Shown here in pieces: positions 27,709 to 36,784 of a stretch of 64,000 bases of DNA. Numbering within the stretch: the first letter of the stretch is position 1; each line of letters opens with the position of its first letter. This DNA comes from Oscillospiraceae bacterium (GTDB lineage: Bacteria; Bacillota; Clostridia; Oscillospirales; Acutalibacteraceae): positions 58,576-122,575 of the forward strand of contig CADBQU010000019.1 in assembly GCA_902796905.1 (NCBI GenBank), in the 5' to 3' direction. Both the position numbers and the translations under genes were made by a program. The notes below the pieces were generated by a model, which made no database searches, had not been told where the DNA came from, and saw nothing but the letters and a program-made list of their open reading frames with translations.

Positions 27709-29139
27709 TTAATTTTCGGAATCGTCTTTATCGGTTTTGTTACTTTCGTTGCTGCTTTCGGTTTTGTTATTTGTAATGCTGTATTCTTTGGCTACATTTC
27801 CAACGGCACTGCTTTCTTCGTCAAAACCTTCGGTGCTTTCTTTTTGGAACAATATTTTAATGGTCATTACAATAAGCTTAATATCTAAAAGAATAGAATA
27901 TTTTTCTATATATATTAAGTCCATATTAAGCTTATCCTGCGGACTTGTATTGTATTTGCCGTAAATTTGGGCATATCCGGTTAAACCGCCTTTAACTCTG
28001 TGGCGCAAATCAAATTCGGGATAAAGCTTTGTATATTCGTATACGTTTTCTGTTCTTTCGGGTCTGGGTCCCACAAAACTCATATCCCCGAATAAAATAT
28101 TAAGTAATTGGGGAAGTTCGTCTAAACGCAAAGGTCTTATAATTTTACCTATAGGGGTAATACGGTCGTCTTTAGCAGTTGCTTTTCTTAAAGCAACCTT
28201 ATCTGCGTCTACTATCATAGAACGGAATTTTAAAACATTAAAAATTTTGCCGTCTTTTGTAACGCGGTTTTGTTTAAAGAAAACCGGACCGCCGTCGTAA
28301 AGCTTAATGGATAAAGCTATAATAATCATAAAAGGGCTTGCAATAATTACGCCTATACCGGAAATTATTAAATCCATTATTCTTTTTATTATTCTTTGCT
28401 CTAAAGAAAGTCCGTTGTTGCGGCAAATTAAAATAGGCGTATCAAATATTTGACTTTGGTTGGCGTTACACAAAACTATATCATTGCTTGAAGGTAAAAA
28501 ATAGGTGCGTTTTTTGGTGGCGTAGCAATATCTTAAAATTTTATTTTGCAAAGTTTTGTCAAAATCGCAAATTAAAACCGCCTCGTAATTATCTATAAGG
28601 CTGAATATTTCGTTTATAGGAGCGTCGCTTGTAATTATTTTTTCAATAGAATACCTATCTTTAATTCTTTGCATTTTTTTGATAATTTCATTGCGGTGCC
28701 CGTCGGGACTGGCAATAGCAAGTATTTTATGCGGATTATACAATTTATAATAAATGGTATTGTTGCAATAAGTGCAAATATAAACCGTAATTAACTGTAC
28801 AACCGTAAAAATAACCATGGGCCAAACAGGCAAAAATAAACGCGCAATTAAGCATAGCTCTAAATACATTAAAAAGTTTGTAAACAGTGTAGAGAGCATC
28901 ATGGAATATACTGCGTCGTTTAAACGCGCTATTCCTATTTTAAATCCGCCGTAAATAGTTGAAAAGGTTATAAGCATAACCAAATAAGAAAGCAAAACAA
29001 CATAGTTACCTTTGCCGGAAAACAATGCCACATTATAAGAAGTGTGCCAGGCATATACAAAAATACTGGTTAAAGCAATTATAAGCAAAACCTTTTGCAG
29101 TGCTACAACCGACTTTCTGAATTTTACAAGAGTATTCAT
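27709..29139 (-). CDS. Polyprenyl glycosylphosphotransferase (exopolysaccharide initiating sugar transferase)
   Basis: Membrane enzyme, 476 aa, that transfers a sugar-1-phosphate to undecaprenyl phosphate to start polysaccharide assembly. Four or five N-terminal membrane helices are followed by a CoA-binding-like region. The catalytic domain starts near residue 250 (RIMDLIISGIGVIIASPFMI), with GPVFFKQNRVTKDGKIF, LKFRSM, LRLDELPQLLNI and the MSFVGPRPERTE block. The tail is rich in Ser, Asn and Asp. It is divergent from sigK. Confidence 0.92.
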   Translation of the reverse strand: MNTLVKFRKSVVALQKVLLIIALTSIFVYAWHTSYNVALFSGKGNYVVLLSYLVMLITFSTIYGGFKIGIARLNDAVYSMMLSTLFTNFLMYLELCLIARLFLPVWPMVIFTVVQLITVYICTYCNNTIYYKLYNPHKILAIASPDGHRNEIIKKMQRIKDRYSIEKIITSDAPINEIFSLIDNYEAVLICDFDKTLQNKILRYCYATKKRTYFLPSSNDIVLCNANQSQIFDTPILICRNNGLSLEQRIIKRIMDLIISGIGVIIASPFMIIIALSIKLYDGGPVFFKQNRVTKDGKIFNVLKFRSMIVDADKVALRKATAKDDRITPIGKIIRPLRLDELPQLLNILFGDMSFVGPRPERTENVYEYTKLYPEFDLRHRVKGGLTGYAQIYGKYNTSPQDKLNMDLIYIEKYSILLDIKLIVMTIKILFQKESTEGFDEESSAVGNVAKEYSITNNKTESSNESNKTDKDDSEN

Positions 29140-29336
29140 TAATTAACTTCCTTTATAATTTTAGTATTAATTATAAATATAAGAAACGTTTGTTATATTA
29201 AATACGGTATTATATTAATACTAAAATAAATTGTATCGTTTATACAAAATAATAAGGATATAATTATTTTGTGTTTTAAATATATAATTAATATTCTGTG
29301 AATATAGATACCTTAATAGAATACAATAAAACCATA

Positions 29337-29358
29337 GTTTTGTCAAGATGGACAAAAC
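29337..29358 (+). promoter_or_regulatory. Inverted repeat upstream of sigK
   Basis: GTTTTGTC-AAGATG-GACAAAAC is a perfect 8 bp inverted repeat 46 bp before sigK. GGACAAAA resembles the SpoIIID core (RRACAR). GTCATATAG nearby (29362-29370) resembles part of a SigE promoter. In known spore formers sigK needs SigE and SpoIIID. The match here is only suggestive. Confidence 0.35.
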
Positions 29359-29403
29359 ATCGTCATATAGTTTAAATATAAATTCACTTTAAGGAATGAT
29401 TTT

Positions 29404-29916
29404 ATGTTTTTATCAGTGCTTTCTGCAATGTTTTCGGGAATTATTTATTTTATTTTGCATCCGTACAGCAGCGGTTCTTTTCCTCCGGCACTTTCCAAAA
29501 AAGAAGAAGCCGAACTTATAAAAAAACAGGAGAACGGAGATATTGCCGCAAAAAATAAACTTATAGAGCATAATTTAAGGCTTGTGGCGCATATAGCAAA
29601 AAAATACAGCGGACCCAATATAGATCAGGATGATTTGATTTCAATAGGTACAATCGGGCTTATTAAAGCCATATCTTCGTTTAAAAGCGAAAAAAATATA
29701 AAGCTTGCCACTTATGCTTCCAGATGTATAGAAAATGCTATACTACCAAAAAGCAAAAAAATTAATTTGTTTTTATGCGGCAAGCCCAAAGCCCTTTGGG
29801 CTTTGCAAAAGCAAAAAATGCTTTTGCCCCAAAAACAAAATTTGTTTTTGGGAGGCTTGCCGCCCCCCTGTAATTTAATATATTTGCCGAAAAAGCAACC
29901 ACCCTTTATTTTTTAA
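29404..29916 (+). CDS. sigK: RNA polymerase sigma-K, N-terminal half (gene split by an intervening element)
   Basis: Late mother-cell sigma factor. Residues 1-111 are genuine SigK: a hydrophobic pro-sequence ([18 protein letters not shown]), [13 protein letters not shown], the core-binding region [13 protein letters not shown], and [13 protein letters not shown] with [12 protein letters not shown] in region 2. True homology ends at codon AAT 29734-29736. The remaining 59 residues to 29916 are read-through of the intervening element and its hairpin. Joining at AATG to the half at 39885 restores a 230 aa protein. The start has AAGGAATG upstream. As it stands, the gene cannot make a working sigma factor. 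Confidence 0.95.
   Translation: MFLSVLSAMFSGIIYFILHPYSSGSFPPALSKKEEAELIKKQENGDIAAKNKLIEHNLRLVAHIAKKYSGPNIDQDDLISIGTIGLIKAISSFKSEKNIKLATYASRCIENAILPKSKKINLFLCGKPKALWALQKQKMLLPQKQNLFLGGLPPPCNLIYLPKKQPPFIF
29723..29747 (+). other. Left attachment site (attL) of the sigK element
   Basis: GTATAGAA-AATG-CTATACT (29726-29744). The AATG core at 29734-29737 is shared with the right site at 39882-39885, with GTATAG eight bases before the core in both. The right arm CTATACT is the inverted complement of the left arm AGTATAG at the other site. Confidence 0.88.
29777..29863. repeat. Three-hairpin cloverleaf element I (inside left end of sigK element)
   Basis: A perfect 10 bp closing stem GCGGCAAGCC/GGCTTGCCGC (29777-29786, 29854-29863). 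Arms are CAAAGCCC/GGGCTTTG (29787-29805, TTT loop), CAAAAGCA/TGCTTTTG (29806-29826) and CCCAAAAACAA/TTGTTTTTGGG (29828-29852). The arm order is the reverse of elements H and J, so this copy is in the opposite orientation. It starts 40 bp from attL. Confidence 0.88.
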
Positions 29917-29931
29917 AAATAAATGGTGGTT
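29897..29931. terminator. Terminator at the end of the hydrogenase operon
   Basis: AACCACC-C-TTTATTTTT pairs with AAAAATAAATGGTGGTT with one mismatch (29897-29931). It serves the minus-strand hydrogenase operon, which ends at 29991. Confidence 0.65.
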
Positions 29932-29990
29932 TATTTGCAAATTGGTTTTAAATATAAAAAATAATCTATAATTTATTTATATTTAAAAAA

Positions 29991-31415
29991 TTATTTTAAA
30001 ACCGAAATAGCGTCGGTTATGGTTTTTTCATAAGCTTCCATACCGTATTTGTCTACTTCCGCTTTGTTCTTTTCGCCGTGGGTTAAACAACCGGCACCGC
30101 CTATACAGCCTCCGTTGCAAGCCATGCCTTCAATAAAGTTTACGTTGCTTATGCCTTTGCTCTTTTTAAGCAAAGCCACTTTGCAGGCTTCTATGCCGTC
30201 GCAAGAACAGGCGTTTAACTCAAAATCGGTATCTCCGTGTTCTTTAAGTCCCTGTTTTACTGCGTCTGCCAAGCCTCCGCAACGGGCAAAAATTCTGCCA
30301 AAGTAAGAAGCATTGTCCAATACGCTTTCTCCTAAGGTGGTAATATCTAAATCTTTGCTGTCAAAAAGTGCTTGTAACTCTTCAAAAGTCATAGCGGCGT
30401 CTACATAAGGCCTTACTTCCTTTTTTTGTACTTCGGCTTTTTTTGCGGTGCAAGGACCTATAAAAACTATTTTGCAGGGGTCGTTATGCTCTTTAATATA
30501 TTTTGCTATGGTTGCCATAGGCGAAAGGTTATGAGAAATAAACGGTACTAAATCGGGAAAATTCTTTTCAATGTAATTTACAAAAGCCGGGCAGCAGGAA
30601 CTTGTTAAAAATCCTTTTTCGGCAAGTTCTCTCGATTCGGCGTCCGCTACCATATCTGCGCCTAAAGCCGCTTCTATAACGGTGTAAAAACCAAGCTCTT
30701 TCAAACCGGTAATAACCTGACCTAATTTTGCGTATGTAAACTGACTTGAAATAGAAGGAGCCACAACGGCATAAACCTTGTAGTTTTTATTGTTGTTGCT
30801 TTTTTTAATAATATCTATAACATCTAAAATAAAAGATTTATCGGTAATGGCACCAAACGGGCACTGATAAACGCAGGCGCCGCAGGCTATACATTTATGG
30901 TTATCTATTGCGGCGGCTTTATTTTCGTTCATGTGTATTGCTTTTATTTTGCAGGCGTTTTCACATGGACGTTTGCGGTTTATTATTGCCGTATAAGGGC
31001 ACACTTTAGAGCACGCTCCGCATTCTTTACATTTGGTTTTATCTATATGCGCTACATGATTATGGTCAAATTTTATGGCGCCGAATCTGCAAACGTCTTC
31101 ACATCTGTGAGCCAAACATCCTCTGCAGGCGTTTGTAACTTCGTATCCGCCCATAGGGCATTCGTCGCAGGCTATTTCAATAACCTCTATAATGTTTTTG
31201 TTATCATCCCTGCCACCCATTGCAATTTTAACTCTTTCGCTTAAAATTGCGCGTTCTTTATATATGCAGCATCTCATAGTAGGCGTATCGCCGTGTACTA
31301 TGGTTTTGGGAATATCCAAAATATTTTGCAGTAAAGTATCGTTCCATGCAAGCCTTGCAACTTCACGAAGAACTTTATATTTTAAGTGCTGTACCTTTGT
31401 GTCGAATTTTCGCAT
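29991..31415 (-). CDS. [FeFe] hydrogenase, HfsB/group B-like
   Basis: 474 aa. N-terminal Fe-S region: cysteine sets in IACDECPMGGYE and CRGCLAHRCEDVC, then ferredoxin motifs CKECGACSKVCP and CIACGACVYQCP. The H-cluster domain has TSSCCPAFVNYIEK (motif L1), IGPCTAKKAE (L2) and GMACNGGCIGGAG (L3). All four H-cluster cysteines are present. The L2/L3 wording differs from the classical MPCxxKxxE/MACPGGC of HydA1, as in group B and sensory relatives, so H2 production is likely but not certain. It is last in a four-gene operon and lies inside the sigK element. Confidence 0.9.
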   Translation of the reverse strand: MRKFDTKVQHLKYKVLREVARLAWNDTLLQNILDIPKTIVHGDTPTMRCCIYKERAILSERVKIAMGGRDDNKNIIEVIEIACDECPMGGYEVTNACRGCLAHRCEDVCRFGAIKFDHNHVAHIDKTKCKECGACSKVCPYTAIINRKRPCENACKIKAIHMNENKAAAIDNHKCIACGACVYQCPFGAITDKSFILDVIDIIKKSNNNKNYKVYAVVAPSISSQFTYAKLGQVITGLKELGFYTVIEAALGADMVADAESRELAEKGFLTSSCCPAFVNYIEKNFPDLVPFISHNLSPMATIAKYIKEHNDPCKIVFIGPCTAKKAEVQKKEVRPYVDAAMTFEELQALFDSKDLDITTLGESVLDNASYFGRIFARCGGLADAVKQGLKEHGDTDFELNACSCDGIEACKVALLKKSKGISNVNFIEGMACNGGCIGGAGCLTHGEKNKAEVDKYGMEAYEKTITDAISVLK

Positions 31416-31431
31416 TTATATGTATTCTCCT

Positions 31432-32604
31432 TTAGAAATAACTAACCTTTATCCTTTTGCCCATTTTTTTAAGACAATCCGATAATTCTTCCACTAAATT
31501 CATTTTTATATTAAAATTTATAGGTAGGTTTGGGTTTTGGTGCGCCGGATTTACGGCTCTGCCTACATAAAAATTAATATCCGTTGCTTCTTCAAATAAC
31601 ATTCGGCAAATAAGCGAAGCGCCGTCTCTGCCTATGCTCCATTTTTCATAAAGCTCATTTTTGCCTAACGAATCTTTGGCATATTCAATTACCTTGTTTA
31701 TGGTTATAACGCCTTCGGTAACTAAATCTACGCCTTCTATTTCGGCGGTGGGCGGAATATCTCCGCTTTCGTAATTTAAACTGGGCTTTAACGGTTTGTT
31801 TAAATATTTTGCCGCTATAGAAGAGGTTGTGCCGCCGCAAACTATATGCTTGCCTTCTTTTGAAAAGAATAAAGACATCATACGGTTGCAGTCATCCCTG
31901 TTGCGCGGCGGACCGAAAAGAAGATTCATAGGCTCTCTTTTGCGTATATGCACTACGCAGGCGGTGGCGTCGTCGCCGGGCTTAAAACCGTAAAGCTTGT
32001 TGCATTCGTCTACAAGCATTGTAGCTAAAGTTTTTGCGGTATATCCTATATCCGTTAAAACTTTCATATATTCCGCTATATCTTCAACTTTCCAACCGAA
32101 ATTGTAAGAAAGACCTATTCCCGCATGAGGACAACCGTCGCTCATAGCAATAAATGTGTCGTTTTCTTCCAACGGAATAACAGATTTAATGATTTTTTTG
32201 TTGTCTATATTTAATTCGTTTTTCTGATAATCGTAATTTTCTCCGTTGCGTATTAAAATAACGTTAGGGTTATCGTACTGTATAATTTCGGCTGTTTTGT
32301 TTTCTATAATATGAATAATGGTAAACGTAGAATAAGCCACGCCCCTAACCGAACATATAGGAAGCGTTGCGGCAATTGTGGTAACACATTCTTCCAAAGA
32401 AAGTCCTTCGGCCATCATTGTGGAAATGATTTTAGAAGTAAGCGTAGAAAGAATACTTGCTTTTACGCCGCTGCCTAAGCCGTCTGCCAAAACCACTATT
32501 ACGGAATCTTCATTTTGATTTATAATATCAACATGATCTCCGCAAAGCTGTTCGCCTTCGTGATTGATGCTTTTCCAGCCGATATCAGCGCATAAATTAT
32601 TCAT
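31432..32604 (-). CDS. SpoIIE/PP2C-type serine phosphatase of the hydrogenase operon
   Basis: 390 aa protein phosphatase. Near residue 40 VVLADGLGSGVKASILSTLT holds the metal-binding Asp-Gly of the SpoIIE/PP2C fold, and FIAMSDGCPHAG is a second acidic motif. PGDDATACVVHIRKR closes the phosphatase domain. The C-terminal ~170 residues (from MNLLFGPP) form an additional domain with GGTTSSIAAKYL that I do not recognise beyond its link to hydrogenases. It overlaps the PAS-hydrogenase gene by 8 bp. Such phosphatases are known partners of sensory (group C) [FeFe] hydrogenases. Confidence 0.88.
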   Translation of the reverse strand: MNNLCADIGWKSINHEGEQLCGDHVDIINQNEDSVIVVLADGLGSGVKASILSTLTSKIISTMMAEGLSLEECVTTIAATLPICSVRGVAYSTFTIIHIIENKTAEIIQYDNPNVILIRNGENYDYQKNELNIDNKKIIKSVIPLEENDTFIAMSDGCPHAGIGLSYNFGWKVEDIAEYMKVLTDIGYTAKTLATMLVDECNKLYGFKPGDDATACVVHIRKREPMNLLFGPPRNRDDCNRMMSLFFSKEGKHIVCGGTTSSIAAKYLNKPLKPSLNYESGDIPPTAEIEGVDLVTEGVITINKVIEYAKDSLGKNELYEKWSIGRDGASLICRMLFEEATDINFYVGRAVNPAHQNPNLPINFNIKMNLVEELSDCLKKMGKRIKVSYF

Positions 32605-34270
32605 CGCTTATCGACTCCTTTAATTTGGTCAGCGCAATTTTTGTTTCTGCGGCGGTTTCGCCCAATAAAGAGGCAATTTCCTGTACAATTCGCATTTGTT
32701 TGTCTACAACTTTATCGGCTATTTCTACCGTTTGTTTGCTTATGTTTTCTTTTTTCTCGCGTTGAGTTTCTTCTTCCGTAACATCTCTTAAAATGCACAA
32801 AAGAACCCTGTACTCTTTATCGTATACAACCGTTTGTTCCACATATTTTTCGTATTCGGCTAAATATATGCGTTTATCGTGGATATTTCTGCCGGTGGAT
32901 AAAACCTGTAAAAAATCTTTAGGCTCTAAAATTCTTACTACCTGATCTCCCAAAATATCCGAAGCATATCTTAAATTTAAAATTTTAAGTGCAGCTTTGT
33001 TTATTTGCTGAACTTCTAATTTTTCGTTTAAAACAATTAAACCGTTAGGGGTATTTCTTGCAATTGTATCCGAAAAGTTTTCGGCTTTTTCCTTTAAAAA
33101 CGGTAAACACATTGAAATTTCGGCCTTGCCCTGTAAAATAGCTATGGCTTTTTCACGGCAGGAATCATAACCGCAGGAGCCACAGTTAAGTTCGTCCGAA
33201 GGCTTCATTTTGCCCATTTGACGCAAAGTATCTCTTATTTCGTCTTCGCTTGGCTGTTTAAGCTTATGTTCTATAACCGTAAACTCTTTTTTAAGGGTTA
33301 AGCTGTCGGGCTGGTTTACTTTAAAATCTTTGTTTCCGGCAAATTTTGCAACGGATACATAATCTTTTACGGGGGAACGGTGGAATTTTTCCATTACGGG
33401 ACCGCCGACGCAGCTGCCCGCACAAGCGGACATTTCAATAAAGCATTTATGCAGTTTTCCGCTTTCTATATCTTTAAGCGCCGCTATACAGTTTTCGGTA
33501 CCGTCAATTGCCATATAGGTATAATTTAAATTATCCTGAGGCATTGTTTTTAAAATACCGCCCGTAGTGGGGAAAAATCTTGCGCGGCTGTTGTCGTTTT
33601 TATCTAATTGGGCTTTAAGCTCAATGTTTTCGGCTTTAAGCCAAGCGGTAAGCTCGTCAAAAGTTAAAACCGCGTCTACATAACCTTCATAATACTGGGC
33701 TTCGTCTTTTTTGGCAACACACGGACCTATAAAAACGGTTTTTGCGTTGGGAATGCGCTTTTTAATATCTTTGCAATGCGCTTGCATGGGAGAAAGCACA
33801 TTTGCCAAAAAGGGGAGCTCTTTAGGAAAATATTTTTGTATTAAAAGATTTACCGAATGGCAGCAGGAAGAAATAAGAATATCTCGGTTTTCTTCGTTTA
33901 ATATTCGGGTATATTCATTTTTAACAAATGTGGCGCCTATGGCGGTTTCTTCGGCGTCAAAAAATCCAAGCTTTTTTAACGCTTCGCGCATGGCTTCTAT
34001 TCCCACGCCTTCATAATTTGCAATAAAAGACGGAGCTAAACTAACCACCACAGGATTATCGTTTTGTAAAAGAACCTTAACCTTTTCGGTTTCGTCAACA
34101 ATTTGTTTTGCGTCTTGCGGGCAAACGACAAAGCACTGGCCGCACATTATGCATTCGTTCCCTATAATATATGCCTGGTTCCCCGAAAAGCGAATGGATT
34201 TTACCGGGCAATGCCTAATGCATTTATAGCAGTTTTTGCAATTGGATTTTTTTAAAGTTAAGCAATCCAT
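32597..34270 (-). CDS. Sensory [FeFe] hydrogenase with PAS domain (HydS/Hfs-like)
   Basis: 557 aa. Order: two 4Fe-4S motifs (CKNCYKCIRHCP, CIMCGQCFVVCP, 10-55); an H-cluster domain with SSCCHSVNLLI, IGPCVAKKDEA and SACAGSCVGGP (about 130-310); a further Fe-S module CGSCGYDSCREKA...C (about 375-410); a PAS domain (NTPNGLIVLNEKLEVQQINKA, 415-510); and a helical tail. The altered residues around the H-cluster cysteines and the PAS domain are marks of group C hydrogenases, thought to sense H2 or redox state and signal to the adjacent PP2C phosphatase. ATG start with AAGGA upstream. Confidence 0.9.
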   Translation of the reverse strand: MDCLTLKKSNCKNCYKCIRHCPVKSIRFSGNQAYIIGNECIMCGQCFVVCPQDAKQIVDETEKVKVLLQNDNPVVVSLAPSFIANYEGVGIEAMREALKKLGFFDAEETAIGATFVKNEYTRILNEENRDILISSCCHSVNLLIQKYFPKELPFLANVLSPMQAHCKDIKKRIPNAKTVFIGPCVAKKDEAQYYEGYVDAVLTFDELTAWLKAENIELKAQLDKNDNSRARFFPTTGGILKTMPQDNLNYTYMAIDGTENCIAALKDIESGKLHKCFIEMSACAGSCVGGPVMEKFHRSPVKDYVSVAKFAGNKDFKVNQPDSLTLKKEFTVIEHKLKQPSEDEIRDTLRQMGKMKPSDELNCGSCGYDSCREKAIAILQGKAEISMCLPFLKEKAENFSDTIARNTPNGLIVLNEKLEVQQINKAALKILNLRYASDILGDQVVRILEPKDFLQVLSTGRNIHDKRIYLAEYEKYVEQTVVYDKEYRVLLCILRDVTEEETQREKKENISKQTVEIADKVVDKQMRIVQEIASLLGETAAETKIALTKLKESISDE

Positions 34271-34380
34271 AAAACGGGTCCTTTCTTTAATATTACAAAA
34301 ATTACAAAAATGAAAAACAATTTAAAAATTAAAACCGTAACAGTGAAAATTTTAAAGTAAAAATTTTAAGAAGTATATTT

Positions 34381-34626
34381 TTACGCTTTTACTTTTGTTA
34401 AAACATTCTTTGTAAAAAAGCTTTCTATCGTATCGGGGGTAACGGAATAAAAATCGTCGTTTACAGTAATACAAACGCCTTCCTGGCATTTCCCCATACA
34501 AAATGTGCCGGCAAGTTCTACCTCTTTATCTAAATTATTTTTTTGAATAAGATTTTGCAGTTGTTCTACAACCTGACGTGAACCTTTAATATGACAAGAT
34601 GAACCAATGCATACAGTGATTTTCAT
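34381..34626 (-). CDS. Thioredoxin-like [2Fe-2S] protein
   Basis: 81 aa, NuoE/HydC C-terminal-like fold. Four cysteines in CIGSSC near the start and FCMGKCQEGVC in the middle match the 2Fe-2S ligands of this family. It probably passes electrons to the hydrogenases downstream. It is first in the operon, with AGGAGG before the ATG. No NAD- or FMN-binding subunit is encoded next to it, so this is not an electron-bifurcating HydABC set. Confidence 0.85.
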   Translation of the reverse strand: MKITVCIGSSCHIKGSRQVVEQLQNLIQKNNLDKEVELAGTFCMGKCQEGVCITVNDDFYSVTPDTIESFFTKNVLTKVKA

Positions 34627-34842
34627 TTTATATCCTCCTAAATAATTTACGGATAATTTTAAATTTTAAATTAAAACCGATTAAAACTATCCGAAAAACT
34701 ATATTTTTTATTTTCGAATACTAAACTGAATTTTTTATTTTGCTATGCTTTTGAACATTTTGCTGCGGTAAAATTATTAGGTGCGGCTTTTTACTTTAAA
34801 TGGTAAAAAGATAAAAAACGGTTTGCTGCAAATATTAATAAA

Positions 34843-35583
34843 TTAATAAACTAAAGATGTTAAAAACTCTTTTTCGGAAGAATGGCATTTTGTAAGCTGA
34901 ACGGCAGCTGCCAAAGGAATCCATTTTTCAACATATTGTTTTTTTGTATCGCTTTTTTTGCAAAACATATCCAAATATTCGTCGGCGGTTTCTTTTGTGC
35001 TGTTTAAACAGAATAAAATATATGTAAGCGCTGCGTCTGCCGAAGCATTTCCTTGAGTTGCATGTGACCAATCCACAATATACGGTTCTTGATTTTCAGC
35101 CATAATAATGTTGGACGGATTAAAATCTCCGTTTAAAACTTTGTCGTGGTTAGGAGTACTTTCAAGAATGGAATAAAGCTTATATCTTAAAGTTGCGGGT
35201 AAATCGGTGGACATAATCTTTTTAGTCCACTTATCTTTTAAAAGATTTAACCCCTTGCAGGTTTTGCTTTGCACTTTAAGCTGTAAATCTACAAATAAAT
35301 TTAAATATTCTTCTTTTTTGCTTGGATTTTCTTCCATTAATTCCAAAAGTGTTTTTCCTTTAATGTACTGAGAAACTATTGTCCATTTTCCGTTTACGGC
35401 GGTAACTTCCAAAACTTTGGGTACATTTAAACCTGTTTCTTCAATTCTTGCTTGGTTAAGTGCCTCGTTTAAAACATCGGATTTTTTAAATTCCTCGTTA
35501 AAAACTTTTAAGCAAAGGTCGCCGTCCCTGTAAACGGTTTTGGTGTTCCTAACGGCAATAATTCTGTCAAGAGTCAAATTCAT
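34843..35583 (-). CDS. Aminoglycoside-phosphotransferase-like (APH/choline kinase fold) kinase
   Basis: 246 aa small-molecule kinase. VYRDGDLCLKVF holds the nucleotide-binding Lys. LNGDFNPSNIIM is the catalytic loop (HxDxxxxN variant with Gly in place of His), and YIVDWSHATQGNASAD carries the metal Asp. The substrate is unknown, and resistance should not be assumed from the fold. It is on the minus strand inside the sigK element, divergent from deoD. Confidence 0.8.
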   Translation of the reverse strand: MNLTLDRIIAVRNTKTVYRDGDLCLKVFNEEFKKSDVLNEALNQARIEETGLNVPKVLEVTAVNGKWTIVSQYIKGKTLLELMEENPSKKEEYLNLFVDLQLKVQSKTCKGLNLLKDKWTKKIMSTDLPATLRYKLYSILESTPNHDKVLNGDFNPSNIIMAENQEPYIVDWSHATQGNASADAALTYILFCLNSTKETADEYLDMFCKKSDTKKQYVEKWIPLAAAVQLTKCHSSEKEFLTSLVY

Positions 35584-35991
35584 ATATTAACCATCCTTAA
35601 ATGTATATAAATTAATTTAAAATATAAAAATATATAATATTGGGTATAAAAACCGTTAAAATCCGCAAAAAAGCATAAAAATCACATAACTAACCGATTT
35701 TAACAATATTTATACAAATTTATTGTATCATAAAAAAATAAAAAATACTACATATTAAATATATTTTTTTATGGAAATTTAAAGAAACTTTACATTTTTC
35801 GGTATATTTTAATATGATTTTAATTTAAATTTAAATTTAGCTGTATTTTACGGCAATAAATTGTTTTGTTAATACAATACTTGCAACAAAAAAATAAAAG
35901 TATTATAATTAATTATAATTGTTAATTTAATTACTAATTATTATTAAATTAAAAGTTATTTGTAAAAAATTTACTGTAAAGGAATGTTTTT
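35584..35991. other. AT-rich divergent intergenic region inside the sigK element
   Basis: 408 bp with no gene. A probable deoD promoter lies at 35881-35909 (TTGCAA, 17 bp, TATAAT). The rest is A/T runs. No operator is recognisable. Confidence 0.5.
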
Positions 35992-36711
35992 ATGGCTTTT
36001 GTTCCCACACCGCATATAAATGCTTTTCCTAAAGATTTTGCCGAAACAGTTTTAATGCCGGGAGACCCCAACCGTTCGGTATTTATTGCAAAAAATTATT
36101 TGGAAAATGCTAAGCTTATTAATGATGTAAGAGGCGTTAAAGGTTTTACCGGCTTTTACAGGGGTAAAAAATTAAGCGTTATGGCAAGCGGTATGGGTAT
36201 GCCTTCTATGGGTATTTACTCTTACGAGCTTTTTAATTTTTTTGATGTTGAAAATATTATAAGAATAGGCTCTTGCGGGGCTATAAGCAAAAAAGCGGAA
36301 TTATTTGATATTTTGGTTGCAAAAGAAGTTGTAACGGATTCTAATATGCTTAAGTTTTACAACAAAAAAAGCGACGCTGTTTTAAACGGCAATAAATTTT
36401 TAACGGATGTTTTTAACCAAACCTCAAAAGAACTTAATGCCGAAATTAAAGAAGCTAAAATTTTAACGACCGACAGTTTTTATTTTGACGATAAATGTAT
36501 TTACGAGCCGTATGAAAAAAGCGGAACCGAAGCGGTGGATATGGAAACTGCGGCGCTTTACTTAAATGCCGAAAAATTCAATAAAAAAGCTTTGGCGGTT
36601 TTTACCGTATCGGATAATATTATTTTAAATAAACATTTAAGCAGCGAACAAAGAGAAAAATCGTTTAACCAAATGATAACCTTGGCGTTATCCGCAGCCG
36701 TAAAGCTGTAA
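35992..36711 (+). CDS. deoD: Purine-nucleoside phosphorylase, DeoD type
   Basis: 239 aa hexameric nucleoside phosphorylase. VLMPGDPNRSVFIAKNYL contains the phosphate-binding Gly-Asp, FTGFYRGKKLSVMASGMGMPS the second phosphate loop, IIRIGSCGAI the core, and AVDMETAALY the ribose-binding Glu. The base-binding SDN triplet is present in VSDNI. It splits purine (deoxy)nucleosides. It begins the nucleoside-salvage set deoD-cdd-pdp carried by the sigK element. Confidence 0.93.
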   Translation: MAFVPTPHINAFPKDFAETVLMPGDPNRSVFIAKNYLENAKLINDVRGVKGFTGFYRGKKLSVMASGMGMPSMGIYSYELFNFFDVENIIRIGSCGAISKKAELFDILVAKEVVTDSNMLKFYNKKSDAVLNGNKFLTDVFNQTSKELNAEIKEAKILTTDSFYFDDKCIYEPYEKSGTEAVDMETAALYLNAEKFNKKALAVFTVSDNIILNKHLSSEQREKSFNQMITLALSAAVKL

Positions 36712-36784
36712 TTTAAAATAAAAATAAATATTACAGACCGATAAAAAATATAAAAATATAAAGTTTATATTTGCCGTATACGAG

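Noticed and set aside
29991..34626. Electron-bifurcating HydABC hydrogenase.
   Set aside because: No NADH/FMN-binding HydB subunit is encoded. The PAS domain and PP2C phosphatase fit a sensory hfs-like set.
34843..35583. Aminoglycoside resistance gene.
   Set aside because: Only the kinase fold is supported. The family covers many small-molecule kinases and nothing shows an antibiotic substrate.
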